Shown here piece after piece: positions 1 through 12,790 of a stretch of DNA of 64,000 nt (positions within the stretch are counted from its first letter, which is position 1; each line of letters opens with the position of its first letter). Origin of the DNA: Brienomyrus brachyistius. Its lineage: Eukaryota > Chordata > Actinopteri > Osteoglossiformes > Mormyridae. The translations under genes and the position numbers were made by a program. A model generated the notes under the pieces. It saw nothing but the letters and a program-made list of their open reading frames with translations. It searched no databases and was not told where the DNA came from. The stretch spans positions 25,582,399 through 25,646,398 of the forward strand of contig NC_064544.1 of assembly GCF_023856365.1 (NCBI RefSeq), read 5' to 3'.

Positions 1-1581
1 CGTCATCGGCCTCTACAACACTGTCCTGGCTTTCTTGGCTGGCCTTGTGTCGTCCCCGAGTCTGGCTGGCCTCTCCTGGCCCGTGGCAGAGTTCTCGGTG
101 CCAGGGGGTGGTGACTGCCTACCACATCTGCTCTGGAACTCGGCTGAGCACCTGGAGTGGCTCCAGGGGGCAGTCCTGAGCCTGCGGCTGCCCGACTGGC
201 CGCTGCCAGCCGTGGGGGGTATGTCCATGCCTCAGATTCGGAATTCGGATTTCTTGCTAAGTGGCTGCTTCTTAGTCTGTTTCCTTAAATTTCTGCTGCT
301 GCCACCGCTCCCCCCACCCAGCTCCTTGGAGCCAGCTGGTTGCCTCCATCTTCCAGTACGTATCTCAAATCCCATGGTCCCGCCACAGCCAGCCACTCCT
401 TATGTCCCAGTTGGAGAACCTTTTGGAGAGGCTGCGTCAGGACTGTGTGGGCCGAGGTGGGGGGCCGGACAAGGAGCCCACTTTCTGGGAGGTGCCCTGG
501 GACGAAATTGTCATGCTCTGTGTAGAGCACCAACTCCGGGACTGGAACCCTCCTGGGTGCCCCGTGAGTGAAGGTGAGGGGGGTGGGGTGGGTCTGACGT
601 TTGGGGGGGCCTACTGGGGATGCCATGCAGGTGTGAACCTATCCCACCATCTTCAGATGTCATCAGTGACGACGGAGAAATCTCGGTGTATTTCCTGAGC
701 GATGGGCTGCAGGGCTTCATACCGCCGTCCTGCTGGGTGGATGCCGTAAAGCAGACGCACAGGGACAAGCAGCAGGGGAAGGCAGGGTAAGAGCCAGCCA
801 GCCATGTAAATCTAACACATTCCAGATAGACTGTTAACAGTGACCTGCAGATTTAATGAATATTATTTACTATTAAATGGAAGAAGAGGGAAAGCCATCA
901 GCTTCCAGTCTTGCTCATATCCCCAAGAGTGGTGTACAATACTGGCTTCTTATCCAAAGTCTCTGCCATTGCAGGTGTCACCAGAGCATGTGGCCTCATC
1001 CTCGACTGGCCAGGCCACGTCTTCAACAGAAGCTGTTTCACAGCATGGTTGAGGACCCTGAGTCCGGATCCGGTGTTGCCCCTGTTTTGGATGCTGCCTC
1101 CAGCCCCCAGGACCTCCTGGCTCGCATTGAGGAGGAGAAAGAACAGAGCCGCAGGTCTGACAGAGAACAGACATGCTACACACGTGTACTCTCTCATGTG
1201 AGTTGTGGCATAAACATTGAGCCATTTCCTGTTTGACTTGGATCTGCAGGTTCGAGGACCAGCTGCGTACCTGGCTTGACGTCGAGTCCCTGGGCCCTTC
1301 CTCTTCCTCCTCACCACTTTTCTTGCCTTCTTCGTTACTGTCTGTACCGGAGATCGTAGTGCCCTCCCCAAAGATGGCTGCCCCACCTGCACTTGCCCTG
1401 GTATTGACCCTGTGCCTACACAGTTGCTCACATTTTAAGACCCCAAGTACCCTGTGCTCATCAGTTGAGACTGTTTCTGTGCCCATTTTTGTAGCAGAAG
1501 GAGCGCAGTGTCCGCAGTGACCAGGCCAGGGGAGCTGCCAGTTTGTATATTTCCGCAGATGTGACACAGGCGCGGATATAA
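1..1581 (+). pseudogene. mcm3ap: MCM3AP (GANP) 3' partial duplicate, truncated at both ends
   Basis: This stretch repeats the last six exons of the MCM3AP gene that follows it; base 1 matches base 10032 and the two copies differ at only a handful of positions in about 1.5 kb. Exons by correspondence are 1-218, 322-573, 657-786, 975-1154, 1250-1400 and 1498 onward. The match stops near 1540, inside the last exon. Reading on, the frame gives about a dozen unrelated residues and ends at TAA 1579-1581, so the conserved C-terminal helix (SREEE...LLDIVDD in the full copy) is missing. The upstream part lies outside the window. A 1-base indel between the copies near 1414 falls in an intron. It could be a genuine recent tandem duplication or a haplotype/assembly artefact; the high identity allows either. 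Confidence 0.85.
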
Positions 1582-1669
1582 TTTCCCAGGCCGAAGGACG
1601 CCGAAATCTACCGCGCTGTAAGAACTCTGTTTCGACTTTTGAAGGCCGTATTTTTGGGCTTTTTACACA
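1541..1669 (+). promoter_or_regulatory. mcm3ap: MCM3AP 5' flank and leader
   Basis: About 130 bases separate the duplication breakpoint from the MCM3AP start codon. They hold no clear TATA box at a standard spacing and no splice site I trust, and presumably contain the leader and core promoter. The truncated upstream copy reads directly into it, so transcripts of that copy could run through this promoter. Function is inferred from position only. Confidence 0.4.
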
Positions 1670-4600
1670 ATGAATCCGTCTGGGCTTTTCGGCAGAACAC
1701 AAGGCGGAGCGTTTCAGTCTCCGCGCGCCCCGACCTCGGGGCTCTTTTCCTTCGGCCAGCAGAACGCCCCTTTCGTGCAGCCGCCTGCCCTCGGCCAGGG
1801 CACCGGCCAGACCTCGCTCTTCAGTACATCGTCTGCCTTCGGCCAGACCGGATCCCTTTTCGGGCAGCCTGGCGGGACGGCGTCTGGACAGGCCCCGACC
1901 TTCGGCATGCCCGGTTCTGGGAGTCAGACCCCGTCGTTTGTACAGAGCGACACCAGGTTCGGCCCGCCGCCCTCCTTCGGGCAGCCGGCCGGGGTCGGTC
2001 AGAGCTCTGTCTTTAACCAGAACTCGGCTTTTCCCCAGACCTCTGCCTTCGGACAGACCGGCGGATTTGCTCAGCACACACCCGGCTTCGGCGGCTCTAA
2101 CGCTATCTCCGCCTCCTCTGTTCCCCCCTCCTCGGGGTCTAGTCAACCACTGAGATTCGGACAGTTGTCCACAGGGTCTTCTTCGGTATTCTCCCCTGGA
2201 AGCGTTCAGGGCCGCGGATTTAGCACCTCAGAGTTCAGCTTCAAGCCGTCAGACGCAGCTGTGTTCAAACCTATTTATAGCGCCAGTCCTGAACCGGCTG
2301 TGTCCCAGGCTGTGTCCGAGTCTTTTGGTTCCAGCCCATCCAGCACCACCGCTACCAGTATGGACAGCAGTGGGCCTGCTCCTGCTGCCTCTGAGTTCCT
2401 TTCTGGAGCATTAGGTTTTAGCTTCTCACAGCCCATCGCAGTGTCCAGCAGCATCCTCCCCACCAAAGATGCACATCCCAGCACCACCCAGGAGTTCAGC
2501 TTCTCGAAACCAGCAGCACCCTCCGTTGGTGCTGGCAGTGGCCTGGGTGGGGGGACCTCCCAGGCCGCCTCTGTCTCCAGGTACTCTGCCTCTAGCCTCC
2601 ATGAGCCCCGGCCACTGTTTGGTGCTGTCAGCTTTGGTCCGCTAAAACCCAAGACTGACGCTGGGGTTGTGTCTGGTGAGGTCCGTGGGGGGGGGCGGTG
2701 AGGGGGAGAATGCAGGGGAGGCAGCGGCTAAGGGTACCAAGCGGAAGGAGGAGATGGTGGAGCATTTATCAGAGGAGCCCCAAGTTGGTGCTGACTCCGC
2801 CCCCAGGCACCCTCCCAAGAGGCCCCTGGTCCGGGGCCGGGGGCCTGTCAGCAGCATCTTTCGCAGTGCCTTGACCAGCATCCTGAAGACACCGGCCCTA
2901 CAGACCCGGCGAGAGCCGAAGAGGAGTGAGGAGCCACAGCCAGACTGGGGGGAGGCGGAGCACCAGGGTTCGATGGCACCGACCACCAGCCACTCACCCT
3001 CAACGCCGCCAAGGTCACAGGCCCCAACCCGGGAGGTCCTTGAGAGGGCGGAGGAGTTGGGTGAGTACTCCCAGGAAGAAGCACATTGGGTTCGAAGCCA
3101 AGTATAGTCTGAAAAACTGAACTCTGTGACACTTGCCACAGATCCCGAAACTGAGGCAGCATCAACAGTGAGACGTGCCCGCCGCCTGGACAGCACAGAC
3201 AGCCTGGGGGGGATGTCACCCTCCGAAGCCATGGTGCTCCAATGCAAGAACATTCCAGCCAGTCTTAACAGCAAGGACATCCTGGGGGAACATTTCCGCC
3301 AGTTCGGACGTGTGCAGCGGATCTTCTGCAGGCCCCAGAAGAACCTGGCCATAGTGCACTTCCACGACCATGTGAGCAATGGCTTTGCACACCTTTGGGG
3401 GGGGGGCTTGGTCGCTGTACTCATTAGGCTGTGGTCTCGTCCATGATCTCCCGGGCTTTCCTCACTGACTTTTGGTATCTTTCAGGCTTCTGCTGCCAAA
3501 GCCAAGAAGAAGGGCAAACTGCTGCGCAGGCATGAGCTCACCATCTTCTGGCAGAGGAAGAAGCAGAGTGAGTGACTATTACGGTGCTCTCTATCTGTGC
3601 ATCGAGCCAAGGCCAGGGCGGGGTCTTTGTGACTCGTTGCAGCCTTTCATTCCCATGTCAGCTGTTTCGATGAACTGGTTCTGTGTGTCTCTTAGGTCCA
3701 GGAGAGAAGGGCCAAAGGCCTCCAGATGACCCTGATCCTCAGAGCCAGGCAGGAGGCTTTGAGTCAGCCCCTGTCTGCAAAGCCCTCTCCAAATCCACCT
3801 CCGGCTGGTCCTCCAGCTCATCCCTATCCAGAGGGTAATCTTGTCTTTAAATCATTCTCTTACCGTAAGAGTAAATAACTCAATTTTACAATAAGATGGC
3901 CGGGTCTTTATTAAATTAAGTTAGGGAAGAAAATCACCTTTTTGAAACCCAATGCAAGTTCTTTAAAAAAAAAATAAAAAATCTGGATCACTCTGGTTTT
4001 TTATTATGTATACATTTTGTTTGTTTTTTTTCCAAGCAGCTTGAGTTATGTTAGGTCATCTGGTAATGAAACTCTTTACCTCAGGCTCGGATTCGTGACA
4101 TTAAAGTCAAACTGAGTTCTTTGGCTGCTATGCCCCCTACTGGCCAGGTGTTCAAAGGAGCCCAGGTTTTGCCAGCTTTTAGAAGCTCTTCAGCCTTTGG
4201 TCTGTCCCTCTCAGGTCACCAGCCAAGAAACCCCTGGCGACAAAGGCCCTGCAGTTTGAGAGTGAGCCGCAGATGGAGCCCAGCCCAGACGGCCTCGAAT
4301 CCGAACATCTAGCCAGCAGCCTCCCCTCTCCCCTCTTCCACCTGATTGGCCAGGTAGCTGAAACCGCAGAGGAGAAGTATCGTCTGCTAGAGCAGCGGGA
4401 CAAGATCCTGCGACAGGGTAGGTCCCCCTAGGGTCACGTTGCTGAGCCACCCCCCCCTCCCACCCCAAAGTGAATCGCCAGCTGACACGGTCTCCTCTGG
4501 CACAGCTCGGCCCAAGAGGACCGACCTGGATCTGTCCAAGGTGTTTGTGGGTACGTGTCCTGACATGTGTCCGGAGAAGGAGCGTTACATGAGGGAGACC

Positions 4601-7600
4601 CGGAACCAACTGAGCTCTTTTGAGGTCATCCCCAACACGGAGAAGGTATCACCACCCCTGCCCCTCTTTCCTAATGCTTCCCCCTCCCCGCCATGAATTG
4701 ACAGACCACAGGCTGCAAATCACCCTCTGCACCCCACGCAGGTGGACCACACTGCTGCCATTAAGGAGTACAGCAGGTCCTCTGCTGACCAGGAGGAGCC
4801 CCTCCCCCATGAACTGCGGCCCCTTACTGTGCTGAACATGACCATGAACTACCTGGTTACCCAGGTCATGGACCAGGGTGAGGACAACTACCGTGACTGG
4901 TATGACTTTGTGTGGAACCGCACACGAGGTATCCGGAAGGTGAGCAACATTAGTCCGTGTCTCATTATTCCTGTGCCCTGCGGGCCTCGCCCTGATCCTT
5001 TTTCTGGGCCATCTGCAGGATATCACTCAGCAGCACCTGTGCGACCCGCTTACGGTGTCCCTTATTGAAAAGTGCGCCCGCTTCCACATCCACTGCGCAC
5101 ACCACCTGTGCCAGGAGCCCATGATGTCCTTTGATGCTAAGATCAACAATGAAAACCTGACCAAATGCCTGCAGAGCCTCAAGGAGATGTACCAGGACCT
5201 GGCCAGCAAGAACATCTACTGCCCTCATGAGGCAGAGTTTCGGCAGTACAGCGTGCTCCTGAAGCTCAATGATGGAGACATCCTCCGGTGGGTGGCTGGC
5301 CGGCAGTCGGTGTCCCGTGTCACCGTGGCACCTCTCCAGCTGACATTTCATTCCCTCCCTACCTGCAGGGAGGTGCAGCAATTCCGGGCGGAGCTCCGAA
5401 ACTCTCCGGAGGTGAAGTTTGCCGTCCAGGCCTTTGCCGCTGTCAACAGCAACAACTTCGTGAGGTTCTTCAAGCTGGTCAAGGTGGCCTCGTATCTGGC
5501 TGGTTGCATCTTGCACCGCTACTTCGACCAGGTGGGGGAGCCGTTGCTCCGCTCCCTACATCCTCATCAGCCCCAATACCTCACTTACCTGGACCGCTCT
5601 GGTGCCCCCTACAGGTGCGCCGTGAGGCTCTGCGGGCCCTGAATGTGGCCTACAGCTCCCGTGGTTCCACCACATTCCCGGTCGAAGACCTGGTCCGGAT
5701 GCTCATGTTCCAGAATGCCGGCGAGGCTTCGGACCTCACGCTGCAGTATGGGCTCGCGGTCGATGCAGGGTAAGGCTGGGCTGTGCTTCGTTGTCCCTTT
5801 TGTGTTGGGGGCAGGGTGGCTTATCTCTGATGGAGGTGCTAATCTATGATGGGTGGTATATTTTATTGAAGCTCTGCCCTCCCCCTAGCATGGTGGAGCT
5901 AAGCCGGACAGCGTACCAGGAGCCTGAGATCCAGCCACGTCCAAAGCGCTCTGTGGCCATCGCAAGGAAGCGGGAGGTGCTGGTGGGCCAAGTGGTCAAC
6001 GGCGCGCCACTGCCCAACCCACCCCAACACACACCCGTCAACAGCTTTGACAGCCGCAACAAGTACCGTGGGGATGGGCAGCCAGCGGAGGCAGGCAGTG
6101 TGCCCAGGGCTGGTGCGTCTGCACTCCACCTTCCGCTAACTGTTACGCTTCGTCCACCTTCTGGCCTCTGATTGTAATTTTGTCATTTTTCCTGCCCACG
6201 CTGTAGCAGCCTCCCCTCAGAGGCCCCCCATTGAGCTGGATGCGCGGGCCCTCCAGCACCGATCCAAGATGCCGAGCGACCCAGCGGAGTCAGCTGGCCT
6301 CCCTGGTAGAGAGGAGAGTGGAGCACTTGGGGCATCTCCGTCGGAGGCACCACCAGTCGCCCCACCTACGCCTCCCCCACCGGAGCCCGTTTACACAGAG
6401 CAGGTGATAGATTGCTCATTGCTGCGTGTCAACCCAGTAGCAGTGTGTTGGTATTGCCATAGTAATGACAAATATCCCCCCTCCCCCTTGCAGGACATCG
6501 CCACGGAGGTAGAGGCCATGCTGGAGGAGGTAGTGCAGGCCGAGGTGGCTGACGTGGCTGCCACCGGAGCCGAGTACATCTCTGCTGCACTCAGGTAGGA
6601 GCGTGAGCCAGATAGGGAGCAGTGGCCTCTAGAGGGTTGTCACACTCAACCAACACCAGTTTGGTGATGTGGATGGGTTGTTGCAGCATGTGCAACGGCC
6701 AGGTGGAGGCAGTGCTGAGTGAGGTGGTGGAGCAGATGCTGCGGGAGGTTTCTGCTGCCGAGATCCAGGCAGAGAGGGAGCATATCGCTGAGGAGAAGCG
6801 CAGGATGGAGGAAGCCAGGTAGGCCTCACCTGTCTGGGCTGGGGAGGAGGGGTGGGTGCATTTTGAGGGGATGTGCCATCTGAAGGGCCTGTCTCTGTCA
6901 GGAGAAAGCAGGAACACGAGGAGCTCCTGGCCCGGCTCAGCAAGACACTGTGTGCCGAGATCACACAGGAGGTGCTGCGCGACTGCATCGTGGAGACTGC
7001 CTCAACAGAGATCAGGTACTGGTGAGCCAAGGGGGATCAGAGGTCATAGAGAGTGTTCAGATAACTGTATATAGGCTGAACGCATGCCCCTTCGTGCCAG
7101 GCGTGCCCAAGAAGAGCAGGCAGAATGTGTGGCTCGCAGCTCACAAGACGTGTGTGAGGTACTGCTGGAGGAGACGCTGTGTGGTGAGCTCACCCTGCTG
7201 GCCCAAGACGTCCTGGAAGCAGAGCTTCTGAGTATACGCAGGTTCATCAAAAGGTAAGGGGCAGTGGTAAGGGGACCAGATATTTTGCCCACATGCTCGC
7301 CGACAACCGGGCTTCACCCTGTGCATGTGTTGCAGGTGGCGTGATGTGGTGGCCGTGCGCAGGCAGCTGAAGCGACAGATGCGTGATTTTCCTGCTGCCC
7401 CTGGCTGTGTGGACCCCCGCTTCAGGCTGCAGGCCTTGGCCCCCAGTGCCCCCCCCTCACCCTGCCTGGACAGGCTGGCCCGGGGCGTGGTCAACCTGGG
7501 GCACGCTGGGGACCTCTCTGTTTCCTGCACCAGGTACATCTCTCTCACAGCATAATAATGCTGACATAATATTCATAATAGAGGTGCACCGATCCCACTT

Positions 7601-10600
7601 TTTCAGTGCCAATATAATCCTGATACCTGAACATAAGGTATTGGCTGATTATGAGTATGATCCAGTACCAAAGCTCTTTTTTTTTTTTTCCAAGCTAGTA
7701 AATACAAATGGAAAAGAAGTTTTAATTAGCCCACAAGAAACATACATAAGATACTGTTCCACCTCTTTTGTGCATCTTGTATTGAGCATTTTTGAGACAT
7801 TTTGCAGTTGTTTGAATATCTTCACAAGTACACCCAAGTGGCATGCGTCACTTTTCACTGTGATAGCAGCACCTCGTGTATCAAGCTATAGCGAGTGCGC
7901 AAAACAGCCCAAGCTGGCTTCCAAATCCATCGCTTTTTTTTCATATTACTTGCATTGCCTTAATTGAGTGCACTATTAGTGGGATTTTCCACTGAATGTT
8001 ACTTTGTTTTTACAAAGATCGCAAATCGCTGTGCTACTGGTTGTTTCAAGCATAAAATTCTTCCAGGTTTTAGACATGTTAGTTTGCTTCGCAAGCATGC
8101 AAGTTGCATTTGCTACCATCACCTGATCCTTCCACTACAAAGGACATGCACATGACGTCATAGCAGGGGAAGTCACTGCACTCACACACACTGAGTGTCA
8201 AAAAACCGAGGAAGCGTTAACGTTCAGCTTGAATGCCACAAAAAATAAAAAAGGGGGGAAAGCTGTTGTGCGATTTGATTGTACCACTCAGTATAAGAAG
8301 AAATAGACTGGCAATAACTAAATAATTATTGAACATGGATCGGTCACATGTGGCCGATGTCCGATCCGTCTGATTAGGTATCTTGAATATTGGATCGGGG
8401 CACCTCTGCTGAATTAGACAGTACTTCCCAAAATGACTTCCGTCCTGTCCGTTTATTTTGCTGGCCATTGATTTGCTATAGTGTTAAGTGTACCGATGCT
8501 GACACTCTGCTGCCTTCTGCAGGTTGGCGAAGATGCGAAGGGAAACCGAGCATCAGATGAAGGTTCACTTGTTCTACCAGCAGCTCCTGAGGTATGGTCC
8601 TACTGTAGAGTAGCTGTTAGCCATCCATCACTCTCCATGTGCTCATCTACATCTCCATCCACTTCAGCGAATCTGTGTGGGGGCCACTGGACCTGCTCAG
8701 TCTGGTGGCAGCAAGCGTCTCGAACCCATCTGACACAATCTTCTGGAAGGCAGCCCTCTTGTTGCCAAGTGATCATGAAAGAGATGCCAGTGTTGCTAAC
8801 CAGTAAGTGGGGGAACTGGGTGTCGTTCGGGGAGGGATTGGGTGTTAGTTGGGTTTAGAGGTCCTGGAGCTTACATTTGTGCCCCCCTCCCATCTCTGAT
8901 GCAGGATTTTGACAGAATGGCTGGAGTCCAAATTCGGTAACTCGGAGAAGCAAGAACACAGGGAGATGGTCCCCAACGGACACATGCAAACCTTGAGCAT
9001 CAGCAGCGGCCTGCGGAGCGTGGGGGAGCGCATGCACACAGTGCACGTGTGTGTGAAGGTGTGGCAGATAGGGGGGAACTTGCCGATGAATATCGACAGG
9101 CTTCATGCCCCTGTGTTGCATGTTCTGTCATTAATGTTAGTCTAGCATAGCTTAACATAGCCTAGCATAGTCTGGCACTATGTGATATTAGCAGGTCCTG
9201 TGGTAACACAGATGTTTGCGAAGGGTGCAAGTGCAGGAAGTGAGGCCATGTTTCTCACTGTGGGTCAGGTGGCCCGCGGGCCCCTCAGCGAGGAAGGCCA
9301 GTTGGCATTGGAGAAGCGGAAGGGGCTGATGGGCATGGGCGCCCTGCTGATGCTGCTGCCCTCGGCAGTCAGTCCCGGGGCTGATGAGGAAGACGGGGAC
9401 ATCTTCCTGTTATCCGCCCTGCTGCAGCTCCGGCAGATCCAGCAGGCTAATGCCTGGCCACAGGCCCTTCCTCTGGTGGTGGTGGTCCCAGGGCAGGCTG
9501 GGCACAGGGCCAGCGATGAACGGCTAGAGGAAGGTGTGACACTAACCGTGTCTATGACAACAGGTGTCGCGTGGGATTCGCTTACTTTTACTTATAGCAT
9601 TTCTCTTGAGGCTATGTTTACGTATGCAGAGCTAATACAGTTGGTTTGTTCCTCCTGTCTGACCATCGGTTTCCTTTCCCTGTAAGACCTGATGCTTCAG
9701 ACACTCATTGAGGAAGGTTTGATTTCAGAGTACATGTTCGTCCATATCCCCGAGACCACGAACGAACCCCAAGGATCCGAGCAGGTGAGTGTGCATGTTG
9801 TCGCTGGCCTCGGTAAGATTGAACCATCCCATTGACTATCACCCCCGTATCCCCGCAGATCCGCCATGCCGTCAGGTGACTCGCTGCCCGCTCCACGGCA
9901 CCAGCCCGGCTCGTCTCGCAGACGTTGGTGCAGGTTGTGGAGGCCGGGCTCTGCCGCGAGTTTGCTGGTAGGCTTCACCGTGATCGGAGGGACCGTGACA
10001 TGGCGGGACTGCCCTCCCAGGGCCCTGCACCCGTCATCGGCCTCTACAACACTGTCCTGGCTTTCTTGGCTGGCCTTGTGTCGTCCCCGAGTCTGGCTGG
10101 CCTCTCCTGGCCCGTGGCAGAGTTCTCGGTGCCAGGGGGTGGTGACTGCCTACCACATCTGCTCTGGAACTCGGCTGAGCACCTGGAGTGGCTCCAGGGG
10201 GCAGTCCTGAGCCTGCAGCTGCCCGACTGGCCGCTGCCAGCCGTGGGGGGTATGTCCATGCCTCAGATTCGGAATTCGGACTTCTTGCTAAGTGGCTGCT
10301 TCTTAGTCTGTTTCCTTAAATTTCTGCTGCTGCCACCGCTCCCCCCACCCAGCTCCTTGGAGCCAGCTGGTTGCCTCCATCTTCCAGTACGTATCTCAAA
10401 TCCCATGGTCCCGCCACAGCCAGCCACTCCTTATGTCCCAGTTGGAGAACCTTTTGGAGAGGCTGCGTCAGGACTGTGTGGGCCGAGGTGGGGGGCCGGA
10501 CAAGGAGCCCACTTTCTGGGAGGTGCCCTGGGACGAAATTGTCATGCTCTGTGTAGAGCACCAACTCCGGGACTGGAACCCTCCTGGGTGCCCCGTGAGT

Positions 10601-11683
10601 GAAGGTGAGGGGGGTGGGGTGGGTCTGACGTTTGGGGGGGCCTACTGGGGATGCCATGCAGGTGTGAACCTATCCCACCATCTTCAGATGTCATCAGTGA
10701 CGACGGAGAAATCCCGGTGTATTTCCTGAGCGATGGGCTGCAGGGCTTCATACCGCCGTCCTGCTGGGTGGATGCCGTAAAGCAGACGCACAGGGACAAG
10801 CAGCAGGGGAAGGCAGGGTAAGAGCCAGCCAGCCATGTAAATCTAACACATTCCAGATAGACTGTTAACAGTGACCTGCAGATTTAATGAATATTATTTA
10901 CTATTAAATGGAAGAAGAGGGAAAGCCATCAGCTTCCAGTCTTGCTCATATCCCCAAGAGTGGTGTACAATACTGGCTTCTTATCCAAAGTCTCTGCCAT
11001 TGCAGGTGTCACCAGAGCATGTGGCCTCATCCTCGACTGGCCAGGCCACGTCTTCAACAGAAGCTGTTTCACAGCATGGTTGAGGACCCTGAGTCCGGAT
11101 CCGGTGTTGCCCCTGTTTTGGATGCTGCCTCCAGCCCCCAGGACCTCCTGGCTCGCATTGAGGAGGAGAAAGAACAGAGCCGCAGGTCTGACAGAGAACA
11201 GACATGCTACACACGTGTACTCTCTCATGTGAGTTGTGGCATAAACATTGAGCCATTTCCTGTTTGACTTGGATCTGCAGGTTCGAGGACCAGCTGCGTA
11301 CCTGGCTTGACGTCGAGTCCCTGGGCCCTTCCTCTTCCTCCTCACCACTTTTCTTGCCTTCTTCGTTTCTGTCTGTACCGGAGATCGTAGTGCCCTCCCC
11401 AAAGATGGCTGCCCCACCTGCACTTGCCCTGGTATTGACCCTGTGCTACACAGTTGCTCACATTTTAAGACCCCAAGTACCCTGTGCTCATCAGTTGAGA
11501 CTGTTTCTGTGCCCATTTTTGTAGCAGAAGGAGCGCAGTGTCCGCAGTGACCAGGCCAGGGGAGCTGCTAGTTCTATGGTGAGGCGTCTACAGGAGCTGG
11601 AGCAGCTGATCTCTGCAAGCCGGGAGGAGGAGCTCGCATGTGAGCTGAAGCTAAGCTGCCTTCTGGACATTGTTGATGACTGA
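1670..11683 (+). CDS. mcm3ap: Germinal-centre associated nuclear protein GANP / MCM3AP, 28 exons, two apparent disruptions
   Basis: The protein scaffolds the TREX-2 complex that docks mRNPs at nuclear pores; its C-terminal region binds and acetylates MCM3. In order: an FG-rich nucleoporin-like N-terminus (GLFG, AFGQ, SLFGQ), an RRM-like region (exons 2-3), the SAC3 core ([61 protein letters not shown]), a charged helical stretch, and the MCM3AP domain ending at 11683. Exons: 1670-3060, 3142-3371, 3486-3567, 3696-3834, 4215-4417, 4506-4645, 4742-4939, 5019-5287, 5369-5531, 5615-5769, 5889-6112, 6207-6403, 6494-6594, 6688-6818, 6902-7015, 7101-7253, 7336-7533, 8523-8591, 8668-8802, 8905-9058, 9269-9533, 9687-9784, 9859-10249, 10353-10604, 10688-10817, 11006-11185, 11281-11431, 11528-11683. 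All have GT-AG borders and joining phases. Oddities: a 9-G run at 2687-2695 shifts the frame by +1, and TGA at 9877-9879 replaces a conserved Trp codon. Either can be sequencing error or real decay. Confidence 0.93.
7580..8407. mobile_element. MITE in MCM3AP intron 17 (hAT-like ends)
   Basis: The largest MCM3AP intron (7534-8522) is almost filled by an AT-rich segment whose ends are inverted: GAGGTGCACCGATCC at the left, GGATCGGGGCACCTC at the right. A second copy of the ATCGG-type motif sits inside the right end. No transposase ORF is present, so it would be non-autonomous. The termini resemble hAT-type MITEs of fish, but I see no clean 8-bp target duplication, so the superfamily is a guess. 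Confidence 0.6.
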
Positions 11684-12790
11684 GTGTCATGTGACCCACC
11701 TGATGTCTGCCGTTGACTTCCACAAGTTGTCTCTCTTATGCCTGATTTCTGCAGTATATTTAGTTGTGTGGTACTTGTGCATATATTGCTTTGAAGAGTA
11801 TGATGTACAGTAATTTACACAACATTGGGAGTGTTGTAACTGGGGGAAAAACATGTCATAGGAAATGGACAGTTTTTTAGGGTTTTTTTTTTGTGCAAAT
11901 TTTAAATATTAAAATGTTATTGTATTTAGAAACCCATGGCTATTTCTTTGTTTTTTTTCCATCATGAAACTTTGTTTATTGTACTTTTAAATTGAATCAC
12001 AATTTGCTGCAGAATCTTTAAAACCTGTGACGTTATTTGCCCATATTAGACACTCATACGTGGGGTTGTTACTGCTGTTTCTTTAACCTTGTGTATTGTT
12101 GGTCAAAATTAACAATTTAGGTAATATCTGCATTGTACACCATTGCAAAAGTATGTCTTTTTTTAGATTCTTAAAGAAAGTTCATGTAATTGAACTGAAG
12201 ATCACAGCAGTTCACTAAGCAGTCTGCCACTAAGTTCCTTTTATAAACTGGCTGGCTGGTTTTTAAGAAAATATGCCCGTGGATGCCCTACAGGTGGCAG
12301 CAGGGAGCCATCTGCATATGTACAGACAGTCTGCTGGTTAAGAATATTCGACTGACTTGATGTAGCTAAGATATTTTGCATTTAAAAGCAGATGGCCATA
12401 GATCCTATCATACTAATTTAGTTTAAAACTATTTTTAATATCAAACATATGCATTACTTTATGATGCTCATGAAAACATCACCCTGCTTTATTCTTTCGT
12501 GGGCTTGAGGTACAGTACTGTATGCAGTTATTTTTAATATTACTGTACTATAATGTTCTGTAGTATTACTCTTCTCACACCAATAAATTTGACTTTAAGA
12601 CTGACTTAGGATGGATCTTCTATTCTGGGGACTTCCTGTATTCTGTATGATGTTCATTATGAACTGCTTCCTCTGATATTATTTCAACAAGCAGAAAACT
12701 GTCTACCTGCCCCTGCGCTCACTGTCATGTAATTCTGTTATGCACTTTTAAATGCAGGGAGCAGATAATCCCTCCCCCCCCCCCCCCCCC
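11684..12790 (+). other. mcm3ap: MCM3AP 3' UTR and short intergenic spacer
   Basis: This is AT-rich non-coding sequence. Candidate polyadenylation signals are ATTAAA at 11908-11913 and AATAAA at 12582-12587. The stretch ends in a poly-C run (about 12775-12790) that forms the left edge of the 781-bp array. I see no gene in it. Confidence 0.6.

Noticed and set aside
950..2146. 398-codon minus-strand ORF across the MCM3AP duplication junction
   Set aside because: It is the shadow of MCM3AP exons and the GC-rich FG-repeat region; Arg/Gly-rich composition with no motif.
9876..9921. 46-base intron (GTGACT...CGCAG) that would skip the TGA
   Set aside because: Its removal shifts the frame, and the enclosed codons align with conserved MCM3AP residues, so it is exon sequence.
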